DNA of 33,660 nt from Paracoccaceae bacterium (GTDB lineage: Bacteria; Pseudomonadota; Alphaproteobacteria; Rhodobacterales; Rhodobacteraceae), in the NCBI GenBank assembly GCA_902512685.1, contig CABXKH010000023.1:1-33660 (forward strand), written 5' to 3'. Position numbers and translations under genes: made by a program. This document shows positions 8,019-16,690 of the stretch, in pieces. Under the pieces are notes generated by a model. That model did not search any database. It was not told the origin of the DNA and saw only the letters and a program-made list of their open reading frames with translations. The first letter of the stretch is position 1. The number at the start of each line of letters is the position of its first letter.

Positions 8019-8410
8019 ACCGCGTCCTTGAGCTTATGCCGAAGCTGCTTTTCCACCCGCCCAAGGCGATCAGCAGACTCTTTCAGAGTGGATTTAAGCG
8101 TTCTAATCTCAAGCAAAAGATCACTCATCTCTTGGCTAATCTGATGCGTTGCCTCGGGGCTATCCAACCCTTCACCTTCTCCGTTGATCAACCAGGTGAT
8201 AGAAACATTGAGCAAGCCTGCAAGCATTGACAAGCGATTGGCGCGCGGCTCGGAAAGATCGCCTTCCCATGCCTTAAGGGTCGCCAGTTTAATCCCCAAA
8301 CGCTTTGCCAGCTGCTGCTGTGTCATGCTGGATGCATCACGGGCTGCTGCCAAACGATCGCCAAATGTTGCTGTATCAGGCCCGTACCAATCAAGTGCCG
8401 CATCCGTCAT
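8015..8410 (-). CDS. XRE-family helix-turn-helix protein with C-terminal coiled coil
   Basis: The 131-residue protein has an XRE/Cro HTH at about 15-75 (FGDRLAAARDASSMTQQQLA, then LKAWEGDLSEPRANRLSMLAG and VSITWLINGEGE). A helical, charge-rich tail of about 45 residues (SDLLLEIRTLKSTLKESADR and onward) is likely to form a coiled coil. AGGG lies 8 nt before the ATG. The coupling to sdhE is unusual for a regulator and suggests a conserved unit in this lineage. The operator and targets are unknown. Confidence 0.8.
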   Translation of the reverse strand: MTDAALDWYGPDTATFGDRLAAARDASSMTQQQLAKRLGIKLATLKAWEGDLSEPRANRLSMLAGLLNVSITWLINGEGEGLDSPEATHQISQEMSDLLLEIRTLKSTLKESADRLGRVEKQLRHKLKDAV

Positions 8411-8413
8411 TAA

Positions 8414-9697
<1,284 letters not shown>

Positions 9698-9712
9698 GGA
9701 TAAAAGGACGGT

Positions 9713-11059
9713 TTAAAGCCGACGTAATAATATTGAAAAGCGGGTCAGCATCATCACCGCTGCGGCCGCAAGCCCAATCGCCAAGCCGGCCCAAAGACCG
9801 GCGCCGCCCCAATCGAACAGAAAACAAAACACATAGGCACCGGGCAATCCGATGATCCAGTAACTGACCACAGCCATGGCCATCGGCACGGCGGTGTCTT
9901 GAATGCCCCGCAAAAATCCCAAGGCCATAACCTGGGCAGCATCCACCACCTGAAACAACGCTGCCATCAACAAAAGCACACTGCCATAAAGGATAATCTG
10001 TTCAAAATCCGGATCGCCGGCATCAATAAAGGCCGACAGCAAAGGCTTGGGCAGCGTCACGAAAGCAAGGACTGTAACGGCTGCAAAAATCATCGACAGC
10101 ACAAAAGCCGCAATAGCGCCCTGGCGCAGCGAAACCGCATCGTTTTGGCCGTAGGCTTTGCCCACCCGAATGGTGGCCGCGCCGGAAAGGCCGACGTGAA
10201 CAACAAATGCCAAGCTGGTCAGTTGCAGCGCCACCCCATGGGCCGCCAAGGGCACTGTGCCCAGCCACCCCATCATAATGGTAGACCCGGAAAACAGACC
10301 CACCTCGGCAAAACTGGTGGCTCCAATGGGCACGCCCAGTTTTGCCACTTTGATCAAAGCGCTCCAGTCAGGGCGCCACAGACGGGCAAATATCTGTTGT
10401 TCGGGCAAAGCCCATTGGGCATAAACCGAAACGCCTATGGCCATAAAGATATTGACCGTCAGTGAGGCGATGGCCGCGCCCTGCACACCCAGTTCTGGCG
10501 CGCCCCAATTGCCAAAGATTAGGCAATAATTCAGTGGTATATTGATGATAAAGCCGCCCAATGTAATCAACAGAACAGCCTGCATTAATTCCAGCGCGGA
10601 AAGATAATCTTTTATCACAATCAGTATAAGTGCCGGCAACAGGGCAAAACCGACAATGCGCAAATAGCTCTGCGCAACATCCGATAATGCAGGGTCTTGC
10701 CCGAACATTTGCAAAACCGCCCCTGAGAACCAAAAAAGACCAAAGCTGGCAACAGAAAACAATGCCGACAACCACAGCGCCATCCGCGTCACCCGGCGTA
10801 TTTGTTGATTATCCCCGCTTGAAACGGCACTGGCCACCAAGGGCATGACCGCGTGACCAAACCCCGATCCAACGATAAAGAAGACAAAGAAAAAAGTACT
10901 CCCCAGCACCACTGCGGCCAAAGCGTCGACCGAATAGCGGCCCAGCATGATTGTATCTGTCACCCCAATTGAGACATGCACAATGTAACCAGCGGCCAGT
11001 GGGGCACCAAGCGATATCATTTTTTTGATCTGTGAACGATAGGCGTCAGAAATATACAT
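9713..11059 (-). CDS. MATE-family multidrug/metabolite exporter (NorM-like)
   Basis: This inner-membrane antiporter is predicted to use a Na+ or H+ gradient to expel cationic compounds. The 448-residue, highly hydrophobic protein has about 12 transmembrane segments in two similar halves. Typical motifs are PLAAGYIVHVSIGVTDTIMLG (family segment near 18-38) and, in the second half, PIGATSFAEVGLFSGSTIMM near 240, where the first half has its matching TM1-2 block. AAGG lies 7 nt before the ATG. Just upstream on the same strand is a structured segment ending in an intrinsic terminator, so expression may be attenuated. The substrate is unknown. Confidence 0.88.
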   Translation of the reverse strand: MYISDAYRSQIKKMISLGAPLAAGYIVHVSIGVTDTIMLGRYSVDALAAVVLGSTFFFVFFIVGSGFGHAVMPLVASAVSSGDNQQIRRVTRMALWLSALFSVASFGLFWFSGAVLQMFGQDPALSDVAQSYLRIVGFALLPALILIVIKDYLSALELMQAVLLITLGGFIINIPLNYCLIFGNWGAPELGVQGAAIASLTVNIFMAIGVSVYAQWALPEQQIFARLWRPDWSALIKVAKLGVPIGATSFAEVGLFSGSTIMMGWLGTVPLAAHGVALQLTSLAFVVHVGLSGAATIRVGKAYGQNDAVSLRQGAIAAFVLSMIFAAVTVLAFVTLPKPLLSAFIDAGDPDFEQIILYGSVLLLMAALFQVVDAAQVMALGFLRGIQDTAVPMAMAVVSYWIIGLPGAYVFCFLFDWGGAGLWAGLAIGLAAAAVMMLTRFSILLRRL

Positions 11060-11091
11060 TTTTCTGCCTTACCTTGAAGCACGCCATGCCA

Positions 11092-11131
11092 CAAGAAAAA
11101 GCCGCGCTATCGGATCATTCCAATAGCGCGG
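11092..11131 (-). terminator. Intrinsic terminator upstream of the MATE gene
   Basis: A perfect 9-bp GC-rich stem (ATAGCGCGG/CCGCGCTAT, arms 11131-11123 and 11110-11102, 12-nt loop) is followed on the minus strand by CTTTTTCTT. There is no T-run on the plus strand, so the orientation is clear. It lies before, not after, a gene on its strand, which is why an RNA or attenuated leader is proposed. Confidence 0.7.
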
Positions 11132-11285
11132 AAAGTTGATAGAGATGTTTGAAAGATGCGCCCCGACAGAAGGGATTTTAGGGGTGGGATGCAATTACCT
11201 GCCCGGGCGCACCTAAACCAATAAACCAAAAGGTTGGTCGGTTTTTGGTCTTATTCCTGATGGCCAACCAATCGGGCGACCCCCA
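11092..11285 (-). ncRNA. Candidate structured RNA: attenuated leader/riboswitch of the MATE gene or independent small RNA
   Basis: On the minus strand this stretch contains, in order: GTCGCCCGA (11280-11272); a GGTTGG/CCAACC pair (11269-11264 with 11237-11232); a strong hairpin pairing 11213-11199 with 11169-11155 (15 positions with one mismatch and two G-U pairs, 29-nt loop); then an intrinsic terminator. The early CGCCCGA could pair with TCGGGGCG at 11166-11159, competing with the large hairpin. A weak promoter (TTGTTT, 16 nt, TTTAGT) lies at 11315-11288. No open frame fits. I recognise no known riboswitch consensus. The terminator 33 nt before the MATE ATG favours a regulatory leader, but a free sRNA of about 190 nt fits as well. 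Confidence 0.4.
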
Positions 11286-11776
11286 GGACTAAATAACCTT
11301 AGAGAATGCAAACAAGATTTACATTTTTAAAAACTAAACAATGCCCTTTCTAAGATTTCACAAGGGTCTGTGAGTAAGGCCTTGCGATGGGTTTAAAGTG
11401 CAGCAACAAGGCGTCTTCAACAACGCATAAAGTTGCAAAATATACTTTGCAGAAATGCGATACATGCCCAAATACAAACTTTTACCTTCAAATTCATTAT
11501 ATTACATAATGCAATCATATTTGCCGCTTCATAAAGTTATCGATTTGATATTATTTTATAGCAAAAAATGTACCATATGACACGCATCTGATCTAATTGT
11601 TTCGCTTTGCTGCACATCAATCGATGGATTTGGCGATATTTGCATCTCGTGCCAAAGCTGCATTTTTCATAGCGATTCTATTTTTTAGCTTTCTTTTGCC
11701 TGATGACGCGCTTGATCACTTCCCCTTGTGCACGCAAAGTGTCATACTGGGCTCAAAACAAACAAGAGCAGCCTTT
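11286..11776. other. Intergenic region upstream of parE, AT-rich, no gene seen
   Basis: About 490 nt between the candidate MATE leader and parE. The stretch 11430-11580 is strongly AT-rich (runs such as TATATTACATAATG and GATATTATTTTATAGC) and probably holds the parE promoter, though no single hexamer pair stands out. The frame in phase with parE is open from 11597, giving a 60-residue hydrophobic extension, judged non-coding here. No tRNA, repeat array or other ORF with a ribosome-binding site was found. Confidence 0.5.
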
Positions 11777-13732
11777 ATGAGCGATCTTCTAAGCCGCGCC
11801 TCAAGTGATGACTATGATGCTTCCTCCATCGAAGTGTTGGAAGGGCTTGAGCCCGTTCGCAAACGCCCCGGTATGTATATCGGCGGCACGGATGAGCGTG
11901 CGCTGCATCATCTGGTTGCCGAAGTTCTGGACAACTCGATGGATGAAGCTGTGGCCGGACATGCCAACCGGATCGAGGTTGAACTGCACAGCGATTATGC
12001 GATCACCGTCCGCGATAATGGCCGCGGTATTCCGGTCGATCCGCATCCCAAGTTTCCCAAAAAATCCGCCCTTGAAGTGATCTTATGCACTTTGCATGCA
12101 GGCGGTAAGTTTAGCGGCAAAGCCTATCAGACCTCGGGCGGTCTGCACGGGGTTGGTGCATCGGTGGTCAATGCGCTTTCCGACAGTATGGTGGTGCAGG
12201 TGGCGCGCAATAAAGAACTGTATGAACAGCGCTTTAGCCGCGGTATTCCACTTGCGCCTCTGGCCAAGCTTGGCCCCACGCAAAACCGCCGCGGCACAAC
12301 TGTGACCTTTCATCCCGATGCCGAGATATTTGGCAAACTGCGCTTCAAACCAGCGCGGCTTTTCAAATCAATCCGCTCAAAAGCCTATCTTTTTAGTGGT
12401 GTAGAAATTCGCTGGAAATCCGAAATTGACGATGGTGAAACCCCAACCGAGGCAAGCTTTCACTTTCCCGGCGGGTTGAGCGATTACCTGAATGAAACGC
12501 TTAACGGAACCACCACCTATGCCGAGCAACCCTTTAGCGGCGTTGTTGATTTTCAAGAGCGGTTCCAAATCCCCGGCAAAGTGGAATGGGCGATCAATTG
12601 GACCCCGTCGCGCGACGGGTTTATCCAGTCATACTGTAACACGGTCCCCACCCCCGAAGGCGGCACCCATGAAAGCGGTTTCTGGGCCGCTATCTTGAAA
12701 GGCATCCGCGCCTACGGCGAATTGGTCAACAACCGCAAAGCCAAAGACATCACCCGTGATGATCTGACCACCGGCGGCTGCGCCTTGGTCAGCTGTTTTA
12801 TCCGCGAGCCGGAATTTGTCGGCCAGACCAAAGACCGGCTGGCCACCAATGAAGCCCAGCGCCTGGTGGAAAATTCGGTGCGCGACCATTTTGACAACTG
12901 GCTGGCGGCTGACACCAAATCAGCCGGTGCAATCCTTGATTTTCTGGTGCTGCGCGCCGAAGAACGCATGCGCCGGCGCCAAGAAAAAGAAACCCAGCGC
13001 AAAACAGCCACCAAAAAACTGCGGCTTCCGGGCAAGCTGGTGGATTGTTCGGCCACTGCGCGCGATGGCACGGAATTGTTTCTGGTCGAAGGCGACAGCG
13101 CCGGCGGTTCGGCCAAAATGGGCCGCGACCGCAAAACCCAGGCTTTGTTGCCCCTGCGTGGTAAAATTCTGAACGTTCTGGGTGCGGCCAGCTCAAAGCT
13201 GGGCACAAACCAAGAGATTAGTGATTTGTCACAGGCCTTGGGGGTCAGTTTAGGCACCCGGTTCAATCTAGATGATCTGCGCTACGACAAAGTGATTATC
13301 ATGACCGATGCCGATGTGGACGGCGCCCATATCGCTGCGCTTTTAATGACATTCTTTTTCACCCAGATGCGGTCGATGATTGATGCGGGGCATCTTTATC
13401 TGGCCTGCCCGCCGCTTTACCGGCTGACCCAAGGGGCCAAACGGGTCTATTGCATCGATGAGCAAGAGCGCGACGAATGGCTGAAAAAAGGTCTGGGCGG
13501 TAAGGGCAAAATTGATGTCAGCCGGTTCAAGGGCCTTGGCGAAATGGACGCCAAGGACCTAAAGGAAACCACCATGGATCCGGCAACCCGCAAGTTAATA
13601 CGGGTCAGCATTGATGAGGACGAGCCCGGCGAAACCGGTCATCTGGTGGAGCGGTTGATGGGCAAAAAGCCCGAGCTACGATATCAATACATCCAAGAAA
13701 ATGCCAAGTTCGTCGAAGAGCTGGATGTCTAG
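11777..13732 (+). CDS. parE: DNA topoisomerase IV subunit B
   Basis: ATPase subunit of topoisomerase IV, which with ParC decatenates daughter chromosomes. The 651-residue length fits ParE rather than GyrB (about 800). The GHKL ATPase pieces are visible: EVLDNSMDEAVAGHA near 47-61, RDNGRGIPVD, and GGLHGVGASVVNALS near 118. The TOPRIM domain has LFLVEGDSAGGSAKMGRDRK near 435-455 and IIMTDADVDGAHI near 510. The C-terminus ends with GLGEMDAKDLKETTMDP, conserved in type IIA B subunits. The start is set at 11777 because the family begins about there; the upstream in-frame extension is hydrophobic and atypical. parC is not in the window. Confidence 0.94.
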   Translation: MSDLLSRASSDDYDASSIEVLEGLEPVRKRPGMYIGGTDERALHHLVAEVLDNSMDEAVAGHANRIEVELHSDYAITVRDNGRGIPVDPHPKFPKKSALEVILCTLHAGGKFSGKAYQTSGGLHGVGASVVNALSDSMVVQVARNKELYEQRFSRGIPLAPLAKLGPTQNRRGTTVTFHPDAEIFGKLRFKPARLFKSIRSKAYLFSGVEIRWKSEIDDGETPTEASFHFPGGLSDYLNETLNGTTTYAEQPFSGVVDFQERFQIPGKVEWAINWTPSRDGFIQSYCNTVPTPEGGTHESGFWAAILKGIRAYGELVNNRKAKDITRDDLTTGGCALVSCFIREPEFVGQTKDRLATNEAQRLVENSVRDHFDNWLAADTKSAGAILDFLVLRAEERMRRRQEKETQRKTATKKLRLPGKLVDCSATARDGTELFLVEGDSAGGSAKMGRDRKTQALLPLRGKILNVLGAASSKLGTNQEISDLSQALGVSLGTRFNLDDLRYDKVIIMTDADVDGAHIAALLMTFFFTQMRSMIDAGHLYLACPPLYRLTQGAKRVYCIDEQERDEWLKKGLGGKGKIDVSRFKGLGEMDAKDLKETTMDPATRKLIRVSIDEDEPGETGHLVERLMGKKPELRYQYIQENAKFVEELDV

Positions 13733-13820
13733 GGGCCGCCCGACGCCATTTTTCAATAATATGTTTGCGTACATCGCTTTAACCACTAGGGTTGCGCAAA
13801 CTGATCAATGAGGTGGCGCA

Positions 13821-14261
13821 ATGTCGTATAGTACTTCTGCTCTTATCATGCTGGCCGCAGGGCTTGGCATTCCGGTTCTGGCGGCGCTCAACGCTGCGCT
13901 TGGCCAATTTCTCGGCTCGCCCGTGGCGGCTGTCACCGTGCTTTTATGCGTGGCCTGTAGCGCGATCTTCATCATCTTACTGACCACTTCAAGCTTGTCT
14001 TTTGCGCGCTTGGCTGAGGCCCCGAGGCATCTTTTTCTGGCGGGCTTACTGGTGACCTTTTATATTTTATCAATTACCGCTATTGCGCCGCATTTCGGCG
14101 TGGGAAATGCGGTCTTCTTTGTCCTTCTGGGCCAATTGATCAGCGCCGCTGTGGTCGATCATTTTGCGCTTTTTGGCGCGTCAGGCTCACCGCTGAGCCT
14201 AACCCGTTCGCTTGGGCTCGGGGTAATGGCACTTGGCGTCTGGATCACCCAGCAGGCCTGA
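13821..14261 (+). CDS. YdcZ/DUF606-type DMT-superfamily membrane protein
   Basis: The 146-residue protein has about five transmembrane segments, a half-size transporter of the drug/metabolite transporter superfamily. Typical features are the N-terminal AAGLGIPVLAALNAALGQ (family N/G-rich first helix, about 12-29), FYILSITAIAPHFGVGNAVF in the third segment, and the C-terminal GLGVMALGVWI. GAGGTGG lies 5-6 nt before the ATG. Such proteins probably work as dimers; the substrate is unknown. The gap of 88 nt after parE holds no clear terminator, so read-through from parE is possible. Confidence 0.8.
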   Translation: MSYSTSALIMLAAGLGIPVLAALNAALGQFLGSPVAAVTVLLCVACSAIFIILLTTSSLSFARLAEAPRHLFLAGLLVTFYILSITAIAPHFGVGNAVFFVLLGQLISAAVVDHFALFGASGSPLSLTRSLGLGVMALGVWITQQA

Positions 14262-14286
14262 CAAATACGACAGATCGACTGCGACC

Positions 14287-15153
14287 CTACACAAAATCGC
14301 GGATCAAAACCGCCACCTCATCGGGTTTTTGGTGGTGCAGCCAGTGATCAGCACCTGTCAGCTTTTGCAGCGTAAAGGCATCACAGAGCGCATCCAGCCC
14401 CGCATAGCTTGACGGCAAAAGCGCCGTGTCATCGGTTCCCCAGATCAGTAAGTGCGGCACCGTGATCCGCATCATATCCGGATCAAGCGGCGCAGGCGGG
14501 GTGATGTCCCCACCCAGTTCGGGAACATATAACCCTGTTGCACGATACCAGTTGATCATGGCCTTTAGGCCGGATGCATCTTTCCAAGCGGCCAAATATC
14601 CCTTTAGCTGAGCTTTATCCAACCATGAAAGATTCATTGGCCCTGCAAACATTGCCTGCAATTTGGCAAATTCGTCAGCCGCCAAAACTTGCTCTGATCC
14701 TGCGCGCTGCAACCACAGAATATACTGAGAGGCCGCAATTTGATCTGCATCTTCGATTAAAGCGCGTTGAAACGGAATGGGGTGCACGCCATTTAGAATA
14801 ACCAGTTTGCGCAGTAAATCTGGCCGCGCGATGGCCAGAGCATAGGCCGCCGACGCGCCCCAATCATGCCCAACGACATCAATCGGGCCGCCAATATGGT
14901 CAATCAGTGCCACCAGATCACTCACCAGATGCTCGATACGGTAGGCCGCAACATCGGTGGGCGCATAGCTTTGCCCATACCCGCGCTGATCCGGCGCAAT
15001 GCAGTAAAACCGGTCTCTCAGCCGTGTGGCGACTGCGTCCCAAGCGCCGGAATATTCGGGGAACCCATGCAGCATCAACAGAGGCGGGTTTTTGACATCC
15101 CCCCATGTGCGTAGAAAAAATCTCTGACCGTTTAAAACTATAAAGTCCGACAT
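14287..15153 (-). CDS. Alpha/beta hydrolase, epoxide hydrolase-like
   Basis: The 288-residue alpha/beta hydrolase has the oxyanion motif HGFPEYS at 29-35, nucleophile Asp97 in GHDWGA (an Asp, as in epoxide hydrolases and haloalkane dehalogenases, not Ser), a late acid in WGTDD near 239-242, and catalytic His270 in GADHWLHH. HGFPE together with the Asp nucleophile favours epoxide hydrolase or a related dehalogenase; the substrate is not determinable. ATG 15153 has AGGGAT about 7 nt upstream, so the 21-residue in-frame extension back to 15216 is rejected. It is divergent from the thioesterase gene with a 90-nt gap. Confidence 0.85.
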   Translation of the reverse strand: MSDFIVLNGQRFFLRTWGDVKNPPLLMLHGFPEYSGAWDAVATRLRDRFYCIAPDQRGYGQSYAPTDVAAYRIEHLVSDLVALIDHIGGPIDVVGHDWGASAAYALAIARPDLLRKLVILNGVHPIPFQRALIEDADQIAASQYILWLQRAGSEQVLAADEFAKLQAMFAGPMNLSWLDKAQLKGYLAAWKDASGLKAMINWYRATGLYVPELGGDITPPAPLDPDMMRITVPHLLIWGTDDTALLPSSYAGLDALCDAFTLQKLTGADHWLHHQKPDEVAVLIRDFV

Positions 15154-15243
15154 CCGTTTGATCCCTGCTTGCCCTTGGGCGTGGGCTTGACCTATGCTTG
15201 GAGAGCCTGCAATCAACTGTGCCGTGCGGATCGGGGGAAATCA

Positions 15244-15663
15244 ATGGTGACGCAACTGACATTGCCCTTCGCTCAGAAATTTCTGAACGACAACTTTGCC
15301 CAGTGGATTTTAGATCTACGTCCAACCTTAACCCATTGCGCCGATGGCAGTGCGGTCATTGATATTCCAATCACACCTCATATCCAACGTGTTGGCGCTA
15401 TTGTGTGCGGGCAAGCCATGGGCGCGCTTGCAGATACAACCATGGTCTTTGCCTGCTTTAGCCATCTCGATCGGTTAGAGCCAGTCAGTACCACCACGTT
15501 AGATACCCAGTTTCTGCGCCCCGCATCGGGCGATACACTGAGTTGCCACGCCAAGGTTGAACGGGCGGGAAAAGCGGTATTTTTCCTTAGTGCAGAATTA
15601 ATTACCCGGCCGAATGACAAACTGGTGGCCCGCGCCAGCGCGACATTTTACCTCCCCGCATAA
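15244..15663 (+). CDS. PaaI-type hotdog-fold acyl-CoA thioesterase
   Basis: The 139-residue protein with a single hotdog domain fits the PaaI/DUF4442 group: IQRVGAIVCGQAMGALADTT (about 46-65) forms the central helix, and the sheet DTQFLRPASGDTLSCHAKV is followed by ATFYLP at the end. Family members cleave acyl-CoA thioesters; the catalytic acid is expected in the central helix region, but the exact residue was not assigned. GGGGGAAA lies close before ATG 15244, so the upstream extension to 15169 is not used. The substrate is unknown. Confidence 0.8.
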   Translation: MVTQLTLPFAQKFLNDNFAQWILDLRPTLTHCADGSAVIDIPITPHIQRVGAIVCGQAMGALADTTMVFACFSHLDRLEPVSTTTLDTQFLRPASGDTLSCHAKVERAGKAVFFLSAELITRPNDKLVARASATFYLPA

Positions 15664-15682
15664 AGGCGGCTGCCCCAACGCT

Positions 15683-16129
15683 TTAGTGACAGGCTTTGCC
15701 CAAGGCTTTCAAACGCCAGTAATTATAGGGAAGTGGCGTTATAAACCCTGCAAGCAGCATAAACGGGACGACCCACCACGTCAGCTTGGCGCCACCCGTC
15801 AGCCAGACATCCACCAAATTCATCGCCGCCTCCATCGAAATCATGGAAATCAGCGACATGCCAATGGCAGTTTGAAACGCGGCCTTTAAGGCCATCTGAC
15901 GGCTAAGAATAACCGTTTCAAGCGCGATTGAGGTGAGCAGACCGTTTAAAATGGCAAGGCTCATAATCGCAAGCGTACTCCATGGGATGCCGGTATATTG
16001 GAAAAAGGCGATGGTGCCTAAATCCCCGATCGAGCAGCCAAGCAAACACCATAAGGTATTTTTAGAAGACTGGCGCCATGTGTGACGGCAGCGCCAATTT
16101 ATGGAAAATGTATCGGTTAAAACGCTCAT
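15683..16129 (-). CDS. DUF4396 membrane protein, predicted copper-responsive
   Basis: The 148-residue protein has the DUF4396 signature (SKNTLWCLLGCSIGDLGTI, about 22-40) and about four transmembrane segments. Possible soft-metal ligands are Cys14/His16 in WRCRHTWR, Cys28 and Cys32, four Met on one helix (91, 96, 99, 103), and Cys147-His148 at the C-terminus. It is divergent from cueR, and the 72-nt gap contains a CueR-type promoter pointing at this gene. The family function is not established. A role in copper handling at the inner membrane is inferred from context and ligands, not from known biochemistry. Confidence 0.78.
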   Translation of the reverse strand: MSVLTDTFSINWRCRHTWRQSSKNTLWCLLGCSIGDLGTIAFFQYTGIPWSTLAIMSLAILNGLLTSIALETVILSRQMALKAAFQTAIGMSLISMISMEAAMNLVDVWLTGGAKLTWWVVPFMLLAGFITPLPYNYWRLKALGKACH

Positions 16130-16159
16130 AACGACTCAGTTTGCCTCTTATTTCAGGCT

Positions 16160-16190
16160 GATATAGGCTCTCCAGTAACTGGAAGGTCAA
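16160..16190 (-). promoter_or_regulatory. CueR-type promoter/operator (19-bp spacer) for the DUF4396 gene
   Basis: On the minus strand, TTGACC (16190-16185) and TATATC (16165-16160) flank a 19-nt spacer that holds the dyad CCAGTTACTGG. A long 19-bp spacer with a central dyad is the hallmark of MerR-family activated promoters, and the CTTCCAGTTACTGGAG core resembles published CueR boxes. It faces the DUF4396 gene and lies 12 nt before the cueR start, so it could also repress cueR. Confidence 0.8.
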
Positions 16191-16201
16191 GGGAGGCCAA
16201 G

Positions 16202-16594
16202 ATGAAAATTTCCCAAGCGGCAGAAAGGGCTGGATTGCCAGTGAAGACCGTGCGGTATTATGCCGATATCGGGCTGGTTGCCCCCGCAGACCGCAGCGTA
16301 TCTGGATATCGCAGCTATGATCAGGACGCAGTGCAAAAGTTAATTTTTATCCGCCGCGCGCGTGCTTTTGGGTTTAGCATTATCGAATGCCGTGAACTGC
16401 TTGGACTTTACGTTGATACCACGCGCTCAAGTGCGGATGTCAAAGCCATTGCCACGCGGCGGCTTCACGAAATCGAGCAAAAGCAAAAAGAGCTGCAATA
16501 TCTGCATGACGAGCTTGCGCATCTGGTCACCTCATGTCGCGGCGACGACCGTCCTGACTGCCCGATTATATCCGGCCTTGCCCAACCGAAATGA
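16202..16594 (+). CDS. cueR: Copper-responsive MerR-family regulator CueR
   Basis: The 130-residue activator senses Cu(I) and distorts a long-spacer promoter. The N-terminal winged helix is MKISQAAERAGLPVKTVRYY (1-20), and GYRSYDQDAV follows. The long dimerisation helix spans about 78-110. The metal loop is SCRGDDRPDCPI, with Cys112 and Cys120 at exactly the E. coli CueR positions, and Ser77 is the residue linked to monovalent-metal selectivity. GGGAGG lies 6 nt before the ATG. The nearest predicted target is the divergent DUF4396 gene; no copA is in the window. Confidence 0.92.
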   Translation: MKISQAAERAGLPVKTVRYYADIGLVAPADRSVSGYRSYDQDAVQKLIFIRRARAFGFSIIECRELLGLYVDTTRSSADVKAIATRRLHEIEQKQKELQYLHDELAHLVTSCRGDDRPDCPIISGLAQPK

Positions 16595-16690
16595 CTGAAA
16601 CTGCCGCTTGATTTCACTTCAAAGCGCCGCGATTTTGCCACCACCGCGATAACGACGCGATACTGACGTAAAACTGATCCCGGTTTTGGG

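Noticed and set aside
9899-10465. 188-residue open frame opposite the MATE gene
   Set aside because: Shadow of a membrane-protein gene, rich in Gln/His/Asn as expected from the complement of hydrophobic codons.
11155-11285. Resemblance of the MATE leader to a ZTP (pfl) riboswitch
   Set aside because: CGCCCGGGCAGG and GGTCG/CGACC segments recall it, but the conserved junction before the CGACC arm is missing and the segments are in the wrong context.
11597-11776. 60-residue in-frame N-terminal extension of parE
   Set aside because: Hydrophobic, AT-rich and unlike the ParE N-terminus; the family starts near ATG 11777.
12712-13266. 184-residue open frame opposite parE
   Set aside because: Shadow frame; the parE reading has clear catalytic motifs over the same interval.
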